NCBI RefSeq assembly: GCF_001429605.1
Contig: NZ_LMSS01000004.1
Span: forward strand, 1 to 64,000
Source of the DNA: Phycicoccus sp. Soil802
Lineage (GTDB): Bacteria > Actinomycetota > Actinomycetes > Actinomycetales > Dermatophilaceae
Length of the DNA: 64,000 bases
Direction: 5' to 3'
The position numbers and the translations under genes are program-made. Under the pieces are notes generated by a model. It had not been told where the DNA came from. It saw nothing but the letters and a program-made list of their open reading frames with translations, and searched no databases. This document shows, in pieces, positions 43,519-52,486 of this stretch. How positions within the stretch are numbered: the stretch's first letter is position 1; each line of letters starts with the position of its first letter.

Positions 43519-44114
43519 TGACAGGCTCCCGGCGCGCGGTGCTCCGTGCCGCCCTCATCGGCCTCGGCCTGGGGGTGGCGTGGGGCGCGGCCGCGCGGGT
43601 CTGGATGCGCCTGGTGTCGACGACACCGGAGTTCAGCTGGGCGGGCACGGCGATCATCCTCGGGTTCAGCGGCCTGCTGGGCCTGTTGCTGGGGCTCTCC
43701 TGGCGCGCGCGACATGCCACGGGACGCCGACGGTGGTTCCGGCTGCTGTTCCTGCCGGGCCTGATCCTCTTCGCGGGACAGGGTGCGCCGTTGGCGCCGG
43801 GACTGCTCGTCGCCGGCCCGCTGCTGCGCCGCCCCGGTGTGCTGGCGCGGGCGGGGACGGTCCTGGCCGTGGCCGGCCCGGCGGTGGTGCTGTGGTGGAC
43901 GGAGCGACTCGACGAGGACACCATGCTGTCGGCGCCGACGCGGGTCCAGCTCTGGTTGTTGATCGGGATGCCTGTGCTGTCAACGGCATTGGCCTTCGCC
44001 GGCCACCTGGTGCTGGGTCCGCTGGGGCAGCGCGATCAGTCGGCGTCGCCCGAGCGCGCCCGCAACAGGCGGCGCAGCGACTCCAGGCGTGAGGTGCCGG
44101 CCGGCCCCGCCTGA
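43518..44114 (+). CDS. Multi-span membrane protein of unknown function
   Basis: 198 residues with five or so hydrophobic helices (AVLRAALIGLGLGVAWGAAA; FSWAGTAIILGFSGLLGLLL) and a basic C-terminal tail ([19 protein letters not shown]). ATG 43518 overlaps the stop of the SodC-like gene (TGATG), so it is translated with it and is probably in the same ECF regulon. Its last 79 bases overlap the end of the convergent rsgA gene. No family was recognised. Confidence 0.7.
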   Translation: MTGSRRAVLRAALIGLGLGVAWGAAARVWMRLVSTTPEFSWAGTAIILGFSGLLGLLLGLSWRARHATGRRRWFRLLFLPGLILFAGQGAPLAPGLLVAGPLLRRPGVLARAGTVLAVAGPAVVLWWTERLDEDTMLSAPTRVQLWLLIGMPVLSTALAFAGHLVLGPLGQRDQSASPERARNRRRSDSRREVPAGPA

Positions 44115-45088
44115 CCGGATGCCACCCACGCGTCGAGGGCGCACTCCTCCTCGTCGTGGGTGCATCCGCGCGGGCACTCGGCCGTGCCGGGCTCCAGGTC
44201 GGGGAAGTGCTGGATGATCCGGGCGAGGTCCACGTGGGCCAGGCCGAACGAGCGCACCCCCGGGGTGTCGATCACCCAGCCGCTGCCATCGGGGAGCCGT
44301 AGCGCGACCGCGGAGCTGGAGGTGTGGCGACCGCGACCGGTGAAGTCGTTGACCACCCCGGTCGCCCGGCGGGCGTCGGGGACCAGCCCGTTGACGAGGG
44401 TGGACTTACCGACGCCGGAGTGGCCGATGAAGACGCTGATCCGGTCGACCAGCTGCTCCTGGAGGGCTTCGAGACCCTCGAAGCCGGTCTCCCCGGTGGC
44501 GGTCACGACGCTGCGGACGTTGAGCGGTGCGTAGTTCGCCATGAAGGCGTCGGCGTCGGCCAGGTCTGCCTTGGTGAGCACGAGCAGGGGGTCGAGTCCG
44601 GCGTCGTAGGCGGCCACGAGGCAGCGGTCGATCATGCGTGGTCGCGGCTCGGGGTTGGCCAGCGCCGAGACGATGACGAGCTGGTCGGCGTTTGCGACGA
44701 TGACCCGCTCGACCGGGTCGGTGTCATCCGCGGTGCGACGCAGCACCGAGCGCCGCGGGGTGAGGCGGACGACCCGCGCCAGGCCGTCGGGGTTGCCCGT
44801 CGTGTCACCGACGAGCTCGACGTCGTCGCCGACGACGATGCCCTTGCGTCCCAGCTCGCGGGCCTTCATCGCGGTGACCGTGCGCTCCGGCCACGGCCTG
44901 CCGTCCGGGCGCTTGCCGCCGGCGCCCGCCGCCACCAGCACGGTGTAGCGACCGCGGTCCACGCCGACGACGAACCCGGGCACGGCGTCCTCGTGGGCGG
45001 GGCGGTCCTTGGACCTCGGCCGGGAGCCCCGGCGGCTCGGCCGGATGCGGACGTCGCTCTCGTCGTAGTCCGACGCGCGTCGGCTCAC
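44036..45088 (-). CDS. rsgA: Ribosome small-subunit biogenesis GTPase RsgA
   Basis: 350 residues. An OB-fold N terminus precedes a circularly permuted GTPase: LTKADLAD (G4) comes before [12 protein letters not shown] (G1), then DTPGVR (G3). The C-terminal zinc region is [13 protein letters not shown]. RsgA checks the maturing 30S subunit. GTG 45088 overlaps the aroA stop (GTGA). The aroA-rsgA pairing is common in actinobacteria. Confidence 0.95.
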   Translation of the reverse strand: MSRRASDYDESDVRIRPSRRGSRPRSKDRPAHEDAVPGFVVGVDRGRYTVLVAAGAGGKRPDGRPWPERTVTAMKARELGRKGIVVGDDVELVGDTTGNPDGLARVVRLTPRRSVLRRTADDTDPVERVIVANADQLVIVSALANPEPRPRMIDRCLVAAYDAGLDPLLVLTKADLADADAFMANYAPLNVRSVVTATGETGFEGLEALQEQLVDRISVFIGHSGVGKSTLVNGLVPDARRATGVVNDFTGRGRHTSSSAVALRLPDGSGWVIDTPGVRSFGLAHVDLARIIQHFPDLEPGTAECPRGCTHDEEECALDAWVASGQAGPAGTSRLESLRRLLRARSGDAD

Positions 45089-46413
45089 GCCCGGTCACCA
45101 CCGGGGTCCACGAGGCCGTGCCACAGGTCGACGAACTCGGGCAGGGTCTTGGCCACCGTGCCGGGGTCCGCCACGACCAGTCCGGGCGCGCGCAGGCCCA
45201 GGACCGCACCGGCCATGACCATCCGGTGGTCGGCGTAGGTGTGGAACAGCCCACCCGTGAGGGCGCCCGGCACGATGCGGAGGCCGTCGTCGGTCTCGGT
45301 GACGGTCGCGCCGGTGGCGCCGAGCTCGCGGGAGAGGGCGGCCAGCCGGTCGGTCTCGTGTCCCCGGATGTGGGCGACTCCCCGGATCACGCTGGGGGAG
45401 TCGGCGAGCGCCGCAAGTGCAGCCACCACGGGGGTGAGCTCGCTGGCGTCGTGCAGGTCGACGTCGATGCCGCCCACGTCGCCATTGCCCGACACGGTCA
45501 GCCCCTCGCGGGACAGGGACACGTCGGCCCCCATGACGTCGAGGATGTCGCGGATCGCGTCACCGGCCTGCGTGGTGTGCTGGGGCCACCCGGGCACGGT
45601 GACGCGTCCGCCGGTCACGAGCGCCGCGGCGAGGAACGGTGCCGCGTTGGACAGGTCGGGCTCGACCTGCACGTCGAGGCCGTTGATCTCCGACGGCTCG
45701 ACCCGCCAGGTGTTGGCCTCGCCGTCGTCGACGATGGCCCCGGCGTCCCGCAGGGTCTCGATCGTCATCTCGATGTGCGGCTCCGACGGCACCGGTTTGC
45801 CGACGTGGTGGATCGTCACGCCGTTGTCGTAGCGCGGGGCCGCGAGCAGCAGGGCGGACACGAACTGGGACGACGCGGAGGCGTCGAGGGTGACCGTGCC
45901 ACCCGGCATACGGCCCGTGCCGTGGACGGTGAACGGCAACGTGCCGCGCCCCTCGTCCTCGACCGTCGCTCCGAGGACGCGCAGCGCTTCGAGCACCGGG
46001 CCCATCGGCCGCACGCGTGCCTGCACATCGCCGTCGAACGTGACCAGGCCGTCGGCCAGGGCGGCCACCGGAGGCAGGAACCGCATCACGGTGCCGGCCA
46101 GGCCGCAGTCGACGTGCGCGCCCCGGTTGAGCGCCGCCGGCGTGACCACCCAGTCGGGGGCGTGGGCGCCGGGTCCGGTGGCATCGTCCACGCCCGCCCC
46201 GAGGTCACGCAGGGCCTGCGCCATCAGGAGCGTGTCGCGTGACCGCAGCGGCCGCCGCAGCCGGGACGGGCTGTTGGCGAGGGCGGCGAGGACGAGGAAG
46301 CGGTTGGTCAGGGACTTGCTGCCCGGCAGGGCGACCTCGGCGTCGACGGGTCGGGTCGCGGCGGGCGTGGACCAGTCGGCCGGCGCGGCGGGCGATGGGT
46401 CAGGTGAGGGCAT
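45085..46413 (-). CDS. aroA: 3-phosphoshikimate 1-carboxyvinyltransferase
   Basis: 442 residues. [35 protein letters not shown], and the C-terminal [19 protein letters not shown] and [10 protein letters not shown] are EPSP-synthase motifs. The enzyme joins shikimate 3-phosphate and phosphoenolpyruvate in aromatic amino-acid synthesis. The start ATG 46413 overlaps the stop of the upstream DoxX gene by 14 bases. Confidence 0.95.
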   Translation of the reverse strand: MPSPDPSPAAPADWSTPAATRPVDAEVALPGSKSLTNRFLVLAALANSPSRLRRPLRSRDTLLMAQALRDLGAGVDDATGPGAHAPDWVVTPAALNRGAHVDCGLAGTVMRFLPPVAALADGLVTFDGDVQARVRPMGPVLEALRVLGATVEDEGRGTLPFTVHGTGRMPGGTVTLDASASSQFVSALLLAAPRYDNGVTIHHVGKPVPSEPHIEMTIETLRDAGAIVDDGEANTWRVEPSEINGLDVQVEPDLSNAAPFLAAALVTGGRVTVPGWPQHTTQAGDAIRDILDVMGADVSLSREGLTVSGNGDVGGIDVDLHDASELTPVVAALAALADSPSVIRGVAHIRGHETDRLAALSRELGATGATVTETDDGLRIVPGALTGGLFHTYADHRMVMAGAVLGLRAPGLVVADPGTVAKTLPEFVDLWHGLVDPGGDRA

Positions 46414-46939
46414 CGTGCGCCTGGGCTGCCGCCAGCTTGGCCTCGCGACGGGCGGCGTGCGCGGCGTGCTTCGCGTCGCGCCTGGCCTTCTTGGCAGTGC
46501 GCTTCGCGGAGTCGCTGGCGAGCCCGGCGCGATAGGCGAGGCCGGGCCGGCCCTCGGTGTCGACGCTGGCGAGCAGGAGGCCGCCGAGCAGCCCGAGGTT
46601 CTTGAGGAAGCCGATCCGCTGGGTGCGCTTCACGGCCGGGTCGGTCTCGGCCCAGAACGCGTGCCCGACATAGGTGGTCGGCACGAGCGCGCCCGCGAGG
46701 GCCAGGGAGGCCAGGCGCGGCACCCGACCGGTGGCGAGCAGTGCGCCGCCCGCGACCATGGTGGCGCCGTTGGCCCGCACGAGGAGCTCGGGGTCGTTGG
46801 GCAGGCCCAGGGGAGCGAGCCGCTCGGCGAAGGGGGCCACCTTCGGCTTGAGGGCCGAGGGGTGACGGAGCTGCTCGAGGCCCTGGACGACGAAGATCGC
46901 TGCGAGCAGCGGCCGGGCCACGCGGCGGACGAGGGTCAT
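46400..46939 (-). CDS. DoxX-family membrane protein
   Basis: 179 residues. The DoxX pattern is [20 protein letters not shown] followed by [20 protein letters not shown], with four helices; a Lys/Ala/Arg-rich cytoplasmic tail ends the protein ([20 protein letters not shown]). ATG 46939 has AGGAG five bases upstream; the GTG at 46945 would fall inside that site. It probably leads the aroA-rsgA transcript. Function in the family is unclear; some members act in thiosulfate oxidation or redox stress. Confidence 0.85.
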   Translation of the reverse strand: MTLVRRVARPLLAAIFVVQGLEQLRHPSALKPKVAPFAERLAPLGLPNDPELLVRANGATMVAGGALLATGRVPRLASLALAGALVPTTYVGHAFWAETDPAVKRTQRIGFLKNLGLLGGLLLASVDTEGRPGLAYRAGLASDSAKRTAKKARRDAKHAAHAARREAKLAAAQAHDALT

Positions 46940-47007
46940 GTTCACTCCTGGAGATGCCTTGGGGGGTGCGGTCGGTCGGTTCGCACGTCGCCTCCCTGTC
47001 TACCGTA

Positions 47008-47035
47008 TTGGCCGGTCAGCGTCGCTGCGTACCCT
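47008..47035 (+). promoter_or_regulatory. Putative housekeeping promoter of the HMCES gene
   Basis: TTGGCC (47008-47013), 16 bases, TACCCT (47030-47035), placed seven bases before ATG 47043, which suggests a leaderless transcript. Confidence 0.5.
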
Positions 47036-47042
47036 GTCCACC

Positions 47043-47939
47043 ATGTGCGGCCGATACGCAGCGACAGCAAACCCCGACGAGCTCATCGAGGAGTTCGAGG
47101 TGGAGCAGGACCGCACGGCGGAGCCGACCCGCAGCATCCTCAAGAACCCGCAGTCGCCACCGGCCGGCACACCCGACTACAACCTCGCCCCGAGCAAGCA
47201 GGCGCCCGTCGTCCTGGCCCGCGTGCCGCGCGACACCGCGGAGGGGTATGCCGGTGAGCCGGCGCCCGTGCGCCAGCTGCGGTTGCTGACGTGGGGGCTG
47301 GTCCCCAGCTGGGCCAAGGACGTCAAGATCGGGATGCGGATGATCAACGCCCGCGCGGAGTCCGTCCTGGAGAAGGGGTCGTTCGCCAAGGCGGCGGCCT
47401 CGCGCCGGTGCCTGGTGCCGGCCCAGGGCTGGTACGAGTGGCAGAAGTCGCCGGTCAGCACGGACGCCAAGGGCAACCCGCGCAAGCAGCCGTTCTTCAT
47501 GCACCGGGCCGACGGCGACGTGGTGGCGTTCGCCGGGCTCTACGAGTTCTGGCGGGACCGCGAGATCGCCGACCAGGACGACCCCGAGGCCTGGCTGACC
47601 ACCTTCACGATCATCACCACCGAGGCCGAGCCGGGCCTGGACCGGATCCACGACCGGCAGCCGCTCGTCCTCGAACGCGACGACTGGGCCACCTGGCTGG
47701 ACCCCGCCGTCACCGACCCGGGCGAGGTCGGTCGGCTGCTCGCGTTCGCGTCGCCAGGACGCTTCGAGGCGCACCCCGTCGGGGCGGCGGTCTCGTCCAA
47801 CCGCAGCAACGGCCCCCAGCTCATCGAGCCGGCCGGCCTCGACGAGCTCGACGGCGTCGTCGACCCGATGACCGGCGAGATCATCGGTGCCGCTGCCGCC
47901 GGTGCCGCCGACTCGTCCGGAGGGCCCAACCCCGCATGA
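47043..47939 (+). CDS. YedK/HMCES abasic-site DNA-protein crosslinking protein
   Basis: 298 residues. The catalytic Cys2 in MCGRYA forms a thiazolidine link to abasic sites in single-stranded DNA. WGLVPSWAK, MINARAESV, RRCLVPAQGWYEW and LDRIHDRQPLVL are the conserved HMCES blocks. ATG 47043 must be the start because Cys2 becomes N-terminal. The stop overlaps the next gene by four bases (ATGA). Confidence 0.93.
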   Translation: MCGRYAATANPDELIEEFEVEQDRTAEPTRSILKNPQSPPAGTPDYNLAPSKQAPVVLARVPRDTAEGYAGEPAPVRQLRLLTWGLVPSWAKDVKIGMRMINARAESVLEKGSFAKAAASRRCLVPAQGWYEWQKSPVSTDAKGNPRKQPFFMHRADGDVVAFAGLYEFWRDREIADQDDPEAWLTTFTIITTEAEPGLDRIHDRQPLVLERDDWATWLDPAVTDPGEVGRLLAFASPGRFEAHPVGAAVSSNRSNGPQLIEPAGLDELDGVVDPMTGEIIGAAAAGAADSSGGPNPA

Positions 47940-48571
47940 GCAGCCCACGAGTGGTCGAGGTCGAGACGCCGCTGGGACCCGCGCGGGTGCACCTGGCGAG
48001 ACCGCCACGGGCGCACGGCTCGGTCGTCCTCACCCACGGCGCCGGCGGAAGCATCCGCGCGGGCGACGTGACGGCGGTCGCCACCGGGCTGGTCGAGGCC
48101 GGCTGGGCGGTGGCCCTGGTCGAGCAGGCCTGGGTCGTCGCCGGGCGCAAGCTGCCGCCACCCGCCGCGACCCAGGACCCCGCGTGGCTGCCGGTGGTCG
48201 CCCACCTGACCACGGGACGCGGCGCCCTGCCGAGACCCCTGGTCGTGAGCGGCAAGAGCAACGGGGCGCGGGTCGCGTTCCGCACCGCGCACGAGGTGGG
48301 CGCCGATGCGGCGCTCGCCCTGGCCTTTCCGCTGCACCCGCCCGGGAAGCCCGAGCTCTCGCGAGCGGGGGAGCTGCGTGCACCCGTGCCCCACGGCATA
48401 CCGCTGCACGTCGTGCAGGGCGAGAGCGACGCGTTCGGCACACCCGCCGAGGTGCGTGCCGAGCTGCCGGACCCCTCGTGGGTGACCGGGGTCAAGGGCG
48501 GCCACGGCTTCACCCGGAAGCCGGACGACCTGGTCGCGGCCGCGGTGGCGTTCGTGCGCACCCTCGCCTGA
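47936..48571 (+). CDS. Alpha/beta hydrolase (TEX30/KANL3-like)
   Basis: 211 residues. VVLTHGAGGSIRAGD forms the oxyanion region, LVVSGKSNGARVA the nucleophile elbow (GKSNG), VVQGESDAFG the acid loop, and GGHGF the catalytic His. These small hydrolases resemble dienelactone hydrolases; the substrate is unknown. ATG 47936 overlaps the HMCES stop, so it is translated with the DNA-repair gene. Confidence 0.88.
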   Translation: MSSPRVVEVETPLGPARVHLARPPRAHGSVVLTHGAGGSIRAGDVTAVATGLVEAGWAVALVEQAWVVAGRKLPPPAATQDPAWLPVVAHLTTGRGALPRPLVVSGKSNGARVAFRTAHEVGADAALALAFPLHPPGKPELSRAGELRAPVPHGIPLHVVQGESDAFGTPAEVRAELPDPSWVTGVKGGHGFTRKPDDLVAAAVAFVRTLA

Positions 48572-48620
48572 GGCTGCTCGCCGACCCGCGCGCCGGGGTG
48601 GAGCTCGGTCCAGCCGGTGG

Positions 48621-49163
48621 CTAGAGCGCCCCACCCGCAGCGGCCGGTGCGGAGGCGTCGTTGCCGCCGTCGCCCACGGCCTCACGGGCGAGGTGGTCCT
48701 CGATCTGGAACCAGTCCTCACCGGCTCGCTGCGCGATGGTCAGCAGGGTGTTCATCGCCGCCACCTCCTCGACCTGCTCCTTGAGGAACCACAGCATGAA
48801 CTGCTCACCCAGGACGTCGCCCTCGGTGCGGGCGGCCCGGAACAGCGCCTCGATCTGGGCGGTCACCGACTTCTCCTGCTCCAGCGCCAGCGCGATCGGC
48901 TCGTGCGGCTTGCCGAACTCGTTGCGCACCTCGTCGACGCCGGGGACGGTCAGCGCCCAGTCCCGGTCCAGCATGTACTGGACCATCATCATGGCGTGGT
49001 TCCGCTCCTCGACGCTCTGGAGGTAGAAGTGCGTCGCCAGGCGCGGGAGGTCGTGCCCGTCGAACCACACCGCGATGGCGATGTACTGCTGGCTCGCGGT
49101 GAACTCGTGGCGTACCTGCTCCGTGAGCAGCTGGACGAAGGACGGTTCCGGAGCGCGCGACAT
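48621..49163 (-). CDS. Ferritin
   Basis: 180 residues, four-helix ferritin fold. Iron-binding residues are visible: [20 protein letters not shown] (Glu, first helix), [17 protein letters not shown] (ExxH), [12 protein letters not shown] (ExxxE late). It stores iron as ferric mineral and limits Fenton chemistry. No strong ribosome site precedes ATG 49163; a leaderless transcript is possible. It is divergent from sigR, a fitting neighbour for oxidative stress control. Confidence 0.93.
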   Translation of the reverse strand: MSRAPEPSFVQLLTEQVRHEFTASQQYIAIAVWFDGHDLPRLATHFYLQSVEERNHAMMMVQYMLDRDWALTVPGVDEVRNEFGKPHEPIALALEQEKSVTAQIEALFRAARTEGDVLGEQFMLWFLKEQVEEVAAMNTLLTIAQRAGEDWFQIEDHLAREAVGDGGNDASAPAAAGGAL

Positions 49164-49182
49164 ACCGGAAACCGTAGCGCGT

Positions 49183-49210
49183 GGGAATGACCACGCCAGG
49201 CGCCCCGTTG
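49183..49210 (+). promoter_or_regulatory. SigR-type promoter of sigR
   Basis: GGGAAT (49183-49188), 18 bases, GTTG (49207-49210). This is the SigR/SigH consensus GGGAAT-N18-GTT, so the gene is probably autoregulated. Transcription would start near 49216, ahead of an AGGAG ribosome site and GTG at 49270. Confidence 0.8.
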
Positions 49211-49389
49211 AACCAAGGGACCGACCGCGACGCGGTCGAACCCATCGATGCACCACCAGGAGCCAGTTCGTGCCCGTCCTGACCGCACCGCCCGAGCGCG
49301 GCGCCGCGCTCACCGCGCCTGTCGCCCTGGGCCTGTCCGCCACGACCGAGAAGCCTGTCGCCGCGACCGCGGGACTAGGCTGGAGGGCA

Positions 49390-50040
49390 ATGACTGAGAC
49401 ACCCGCCACCGACACCATCGTCGACGAGGCCACCCCTGACGCCACGGTCGACGTGGCCAGCGAGACCCCCGCCGAGCGCCAAGGGCGCTTCGAGCGCGAG
49501 GCGATGCCGCTGCTCGACCAGCTCTACTCCGCCGCGCTGCGCACGACGCGCAACCCGGCGGACGCCGAGGACCTGCTGCAGGAGACCTACACCAAGGCCT
49601 TCGCCGCGTTCCACCAGTACCGGCCCGGCACCAACTTCAAGGCGTGGATGTACCGCATCCTCACCAACACCTACATCAACACCTACCGCAAGAAGCAGCG
49701 CGAGCCGCTGCAGTCCGACGCCGCGGAGATCGAGGACTACCAGCTCGCGCGTGCCGAGTCGCACAGCTCGAGCGGCCTGCGGTCGGCCGAGATGGAGGCG
49801 CTGGACCACCTGCCCGACACCGAGGTGAAGCGGGCGCTCCAGGAGCTTCCGGAGGACTTCCGGATGGCGGTCTACCTCGCCGATGTCGAGGGCTTCGCCT
49901 ACAAGGAGATCGCCGAGATCATGGACACCCCCATCGGCACCGTCATGTCGCGGTTGCACCGCGGCCGGCGCCAGCTGAGGGAGCTGTTGACGGAGTATGC
50001 CGCCGAGCGCGGCTTCGTGACCCAGGGAGCGGACTCATGA
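49390..50040 (+). CDS. sigR: Redox-stress ECF sigma factor SigR/SigH
   Basis: 216 residues from ATG 49390 (GGAGG-type site upstream). Region 2: [20 protein letters not shown], then [20 protein letters not shown]; region 4: [20 protein letters not shown], then [20 protein letters not shown]. These are diagnostic of SigR/SigH, which controls thioredoxin, mycothiol and protein-quality genes. An in-frame GTG at 49270, with its own AGGAG seven bases upstream, would give a 40-residue N-terminal extension, as in the unstable SigR' form of Streptomyces. The stop overlaps rsrA (ATGA). Confidence 0.95.
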   Translation: MTETPATDTIVDEATPDATVDVASETPAERQGRFEREAMPLLDQLYSAALRTTRNPADAEDLLQETYTKAFAAFHQYRPGTNFKAWMYRILTNTYINTYRKKQREPLQSDAAEIEDYQLARAESHSSSGLRSAEMEALDHLPDTEVKRALQELPEDFRMAVYLADVEGFAYKEIAEIMDTPIGTVMSRLHRGRRQLRELLTEYAAERGFVTQGADS

Positions 50041-50324
50041 GCTGCGGAGAACAGGGACCGGGAGAGGCTGCGGGGTCGGACTGCTCCGAGGTCCTGCACC
50101 GGGTCTACGAGTACCTCGACGGCGAGATGACGCACGCCGACACGGTCAAGATCAAGCACCACCTCGAGGAGTGCGGCCCCTGCCTGAAGGAGTACGACCT
50201 CGACCACGCGCTCAAGGCGCTGGTGAAGCGCTCCTGCGCCTGCGAGGAGGCCCCGGTCGAGCTGCGCACCTCGATCATGGCCCGGATCACCACCATCAGC
50301 TACCAGATCCAGATCTCGGAGTAG
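50037..50324 (+). CDS. rsrA: Zinc-binding anti-sigma factor RsrA
   Basis: 95 residues. The redox zinc motif HxxxCxxC is H42LEEC46GPC49, with further Cys at positions 3, 16 and in KRSCACEE. Reduced RsrA holds zinc and binds SigR; disulfide formation releases it. ATG 50037 overlaps the sigR stop by four bases, ensuring equal expression. Confidence 0.95.
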   Translation: MSCGEQGPGEAAGSDCSEVLHRVYEYLDGEMTHADTVKIKHHLEECGPCLKEYDLDHALKALVKRSCACEEAPVELRTSIMARITTISYQIQISE

Positions 50325-50373
50325 CTGGCACCCACCGCACGTCACCGGGGGCCGACGCAGGCCATCAGACGCC

Positions 50374-50415
50374 AGACGGGGCGGTCGAATCCAACTGGAT
50401 TCGACCGCCCCGTCT
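50374..50415. terminator. Bidirectional terminator between rsrA and bL37 genes
   Basis: A near-perfect palindrome of 20-base arms (AGACGGGGCGGTCGAATCCA and complement, 2-base centre) between convergent genes. Confidence 0.9.
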
Positions 50416-50433
50416 CGTGCGTCTGGCGCGGGC

Positions 50434-50508
50434 TCAGGCGTTGGGCTTGCGGCCGTGGTTGGCCGCGTTGCCCTTGCGCGAGCGGCGCTTGCGGGCGCGC
50501 TTGCTCAT
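50434..50508 (-). CDS. Ribosomal protein bL37-like miniprotein
   Basis: 24 residues: MSKRARKRRSRKGNAANHGR then KPNA. Extreme basicity and the ANHGRKPN ending match the actinobacterial large-subunit protein bL37. ATG 50508 has GGAG eight bases upstream. The gene is usually found beside the sigH/sigR locus, as here, convergent with rsrA. Confidence 0.88.
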   Translation of the reverse strand: MSKRARKRRSRKGNAANHGRKPNA

Positions 50509-50832
50509 GGGAGTCACTCCGTCAGTGGTGGTGTGGCGCGATGTGCACCGGGTGCACGGCGATTGTCTCACAGGCTCGAGGTGCTGCCGTCCGCGACAGC
50601 CGAAATCGGGATCTCTGCGGCCAAACCCCAACCAAAGGGTCCACGCACGCCTCGAAAAGGTGCGACGGCTTGTTCAAGGTTTGGCAAAGAAGGGGCAAGG
50701 AAAGTCCCAAGGCTACAGGTTGACCGGCATCATAGTCCTGTCCACGCACCGCACCCCTGGCGGCTAGGGACAACTGATGGTCTGAAGTAACCGAACGGAC
50801 GAGTCGGGCATCAGACAGAAGGAGCATCTGCC
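50509..50832. other. Divergent intergenic region, bL37 / small peptide
   Basis: 324 bases without a convincing frame. It contains an A-rich patch (about 50655-50710, with GGCAAAGAAGGGGCAAGGAA) that may hold a promoter or folded leader for the downstream peptide and HD-domain genes. The ribosome site AAGGAG precedes ATG 50833 by eight bases. No riboswitch could be assigned. Confidence 0.5.
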
Positions 50833-50985
50833 ATGAAGGCGATCACCACCATCTTCGAGTCCATCCTCAACAAGGACGACTCGCTCGTCTGGACCCCCGC
50901 CGACGGACCCACCAAGGCGATGGCCGACCGTGGCTGGACCTGGACCGGCCTCGAGGCCAACCGTGGTTGGACCTGGACTGGCTGA
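50833..50985 (+). CDS. 50-residue peptide with duplicated RGWTWTG unit
   Basis: An ATG with AAGGAG eight bases upstream opens a 50-residue frame: MKAITTIFESILNKDDSLVW, then TPADGPTKAMAD, followed by two 11-residue units, DRGWTWTGLEA and NRGWTWTG-stop. The corresponding DNA repeats (50928-50949 and 50961-50982) differ at two bases, both silent, so the repeat is kept at protein level. There is no signal peptide, membrane helix or Cys. The stop is 40 bases before the HD-domain gene on the same strand. I do not recognise a family. A signalling peptide, a modified-peptide precursor or a leader peptide are possible; none is shown. Confidence 0.78.
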   Translation: MKAITTIFESILNKDDSLVWTPADGPTKAMADRGWTWTGLEANRGWTWTG

Positions 50986-51025
50986 GCTCCGCCTCAGCGT
51001 GTGCTCGTGCCGGTAGGTTGACGGC

Positions 51026-52486
51026 ATGAGTCCGTCGTCGTCGAGCCCCTCTTCCGAGGGCGCCGACACGAGTGCGTTGCGCGTTGCCCTGTTCATCGGG
51101 TTCGTGTGGCTCCTGGCGCTGGTCGCCGTTGCCCTGTCGTGGCTCGTGGCGGGCCCGCCGACCAACCTTCCGGCCCTCGTGCTCCTGGTGCTGGTCGCGG
51201 TGGCGGGCTGGCTGGGTCGGGACAACCTCGTCGGGACGCGGATCCGCTTCTCCTTCGTCAGCATCGTCGTCCTTGCCTCGATCGTCATCACCGGCCCCGC
51301 AGGCGCGGCCCTGGTCGGCGGCGGGGCCAACCTCGTGCGGTTCCGCAAGATGCCCCACCGCGCACGGGTGTTCAACACCGGCATGTTCGCCTTCATCGGC
51401 GCGGCCGGGGGGCTGGTCTACCTGGGCGTCGGTGGTCGTGCCGACGTGGCCACCCTGCACTCCGCCTCGACCCTCCTGCTGGAGGTGGGGCTGCCCCTCG
51501 TGGCGGCCGATGTCGCCCAGTGCCTCGTCAACGCCCTGCTCCTCGCGGCCGTCCAGACGATTGCCACCGCCACCCCGTTGCGCACCCAGGTCTGGGGGCT
51601 GCTGGCCACCACCGGGCCCGCCTACATCGGCTACGGCCTGATCGGGTTCCTCTTCGTCGTGCTGTGGATCCCGGCCCAGGTGGGCTGGTTCAGCGCGATC
51701 CTCGTGCTCGCGCCGCTGTTCGTCGCGCGGTGGGCGTTCGCGCAGTACGGCGACGAGCTGCAGGCGCACGAGCGCACGCTGCGGGCCCTGGTGACGGCCG
51801 TCGAGACCAAGGAGCCGCACAACGCCGGCCACAGCGAGCGGGTGGCCCAGCTGAGCGAGTGGATGGCCGAGGCGGCGATGCTGGGCCACAAGGAGATCGA
51901 GGACATCCGCACCGCAGGGATGCTCCACGACGTCGGCAAGGTGGCGATGCCGACCCGGCTGCTGGGGTCGCGCCAGGCCCACACCGACGACGACCTCGCC
52001 ACCATGGCCGGTCACGCGCTGGCCGGCGTCGAGCTGGTCAAGGACGTCGACTTCCTCTCCGGGTCGGTCGACGGGATCGCCCACCACCACGAGCGGTACG
52101 ACGGGCGGGGCTACCCCGACGGGCTCGCAGGCGAGCAGATCCCGCTGGCGGCCCGCCTGATCGCCGTGGCGGACGGCTTCGAGTGCCTCACCTCGGCTCG
52201 GTCCTACCGTCCGGGCCTGCCCGTCGACGCCGCGTTGGCGGTCGTACGTGGCCAGTCCGGCACCCAGTTCGACCCGCAGGTCGTCGAGCTGCTGGCCAAG
52301 GCGCTGTCGCGCCACGAGTGGAGCCTCACCGAGCGCACTCCCGACGAGCTGGCCTCGGCCGGTGTCGCCCTCGACCACGACGAGCCCGAGGTGTCCGACC
52401 ACATCGCCACCACCGAGCGGCTTCGCGCCCTCATCACCGGACGCGCTGCAGCAGGACTGCACCACGCCGGTGGAGAGGTGCGCTGA
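51026..52486 (+). CDS. Membrane HD-GYP-domain phosphohydrolase
   Basis: 486 residues. About seven membrane helices (residues 18-250) are followed by an HD-GYP domain: HNAGHSERVAQLSEWM, GMLHDVGKVAMP, HHHERYDGRGYPDGL and LIAVADGFECLTSARSYR. HD-GYP proteins cleave cyclic dinucleotides, commonly c-di-GMP; all motifs look intact. ATG 51026 starts after a weak purine stretch. The stop overlaps the start of a related gene (TGATG). Confidence 0.88.
   Translation: MSPSSSSPSSEGADTSALRVALFIGFVWLLALVAVALSWLVAGPPTNLPALVLLVLVAVAGWLGRDNLVGTRIRFSFVSIVVLASIVITGPAGAALVGGGANLVRFRKMPHRARVFNTGMFAFIGAAGGLVYLGVGGRADVATLHSASTLLLEVGLPLVAADVAQCLVNALLLAAVQTIATATPLRTQVWGLLATTGPAYIGYGLIGFLFVVLWIPAQVGWFSAILVLAPLFVARWAFAQYGDELQAHERTLRALVTAVETKEPHNAGHSERVAQLSEWMAEAAMLGHKEIEDIRTAGMLHDVGKVAMPTRLLGSRQAHTDDDLATMAGHALAGVELVKDVDFLSGSVDGIAHHHERYDGRGYPDGLAGEQIPLAARLIAVADGFECLTSARSYRPGLPVDAALAVVRGQSGTQFDPQVVELLAKALSRHEWSLTERTPDELASAGVALDHDEPEVSDHIATTERLRALITGRAAAGLHHAGGEVR

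Noticed and set aside
50640-50760. Cyclic-di-GMP riboswitch before the HD-GYP gene
   Set aside because: Blocks such as CAAGGCTACAGG only vaguely resemble the GEMM motif; conserved core positions could not be matched and the small peptide gene intervenes.
50833-50985. Trp-operon-type attenuator leader peptide
   Set aside because: No terminator/antiterminator hairpins follow the stop and the downstream gene is an HD-domain protein, not a Trp biosynthesis gene.
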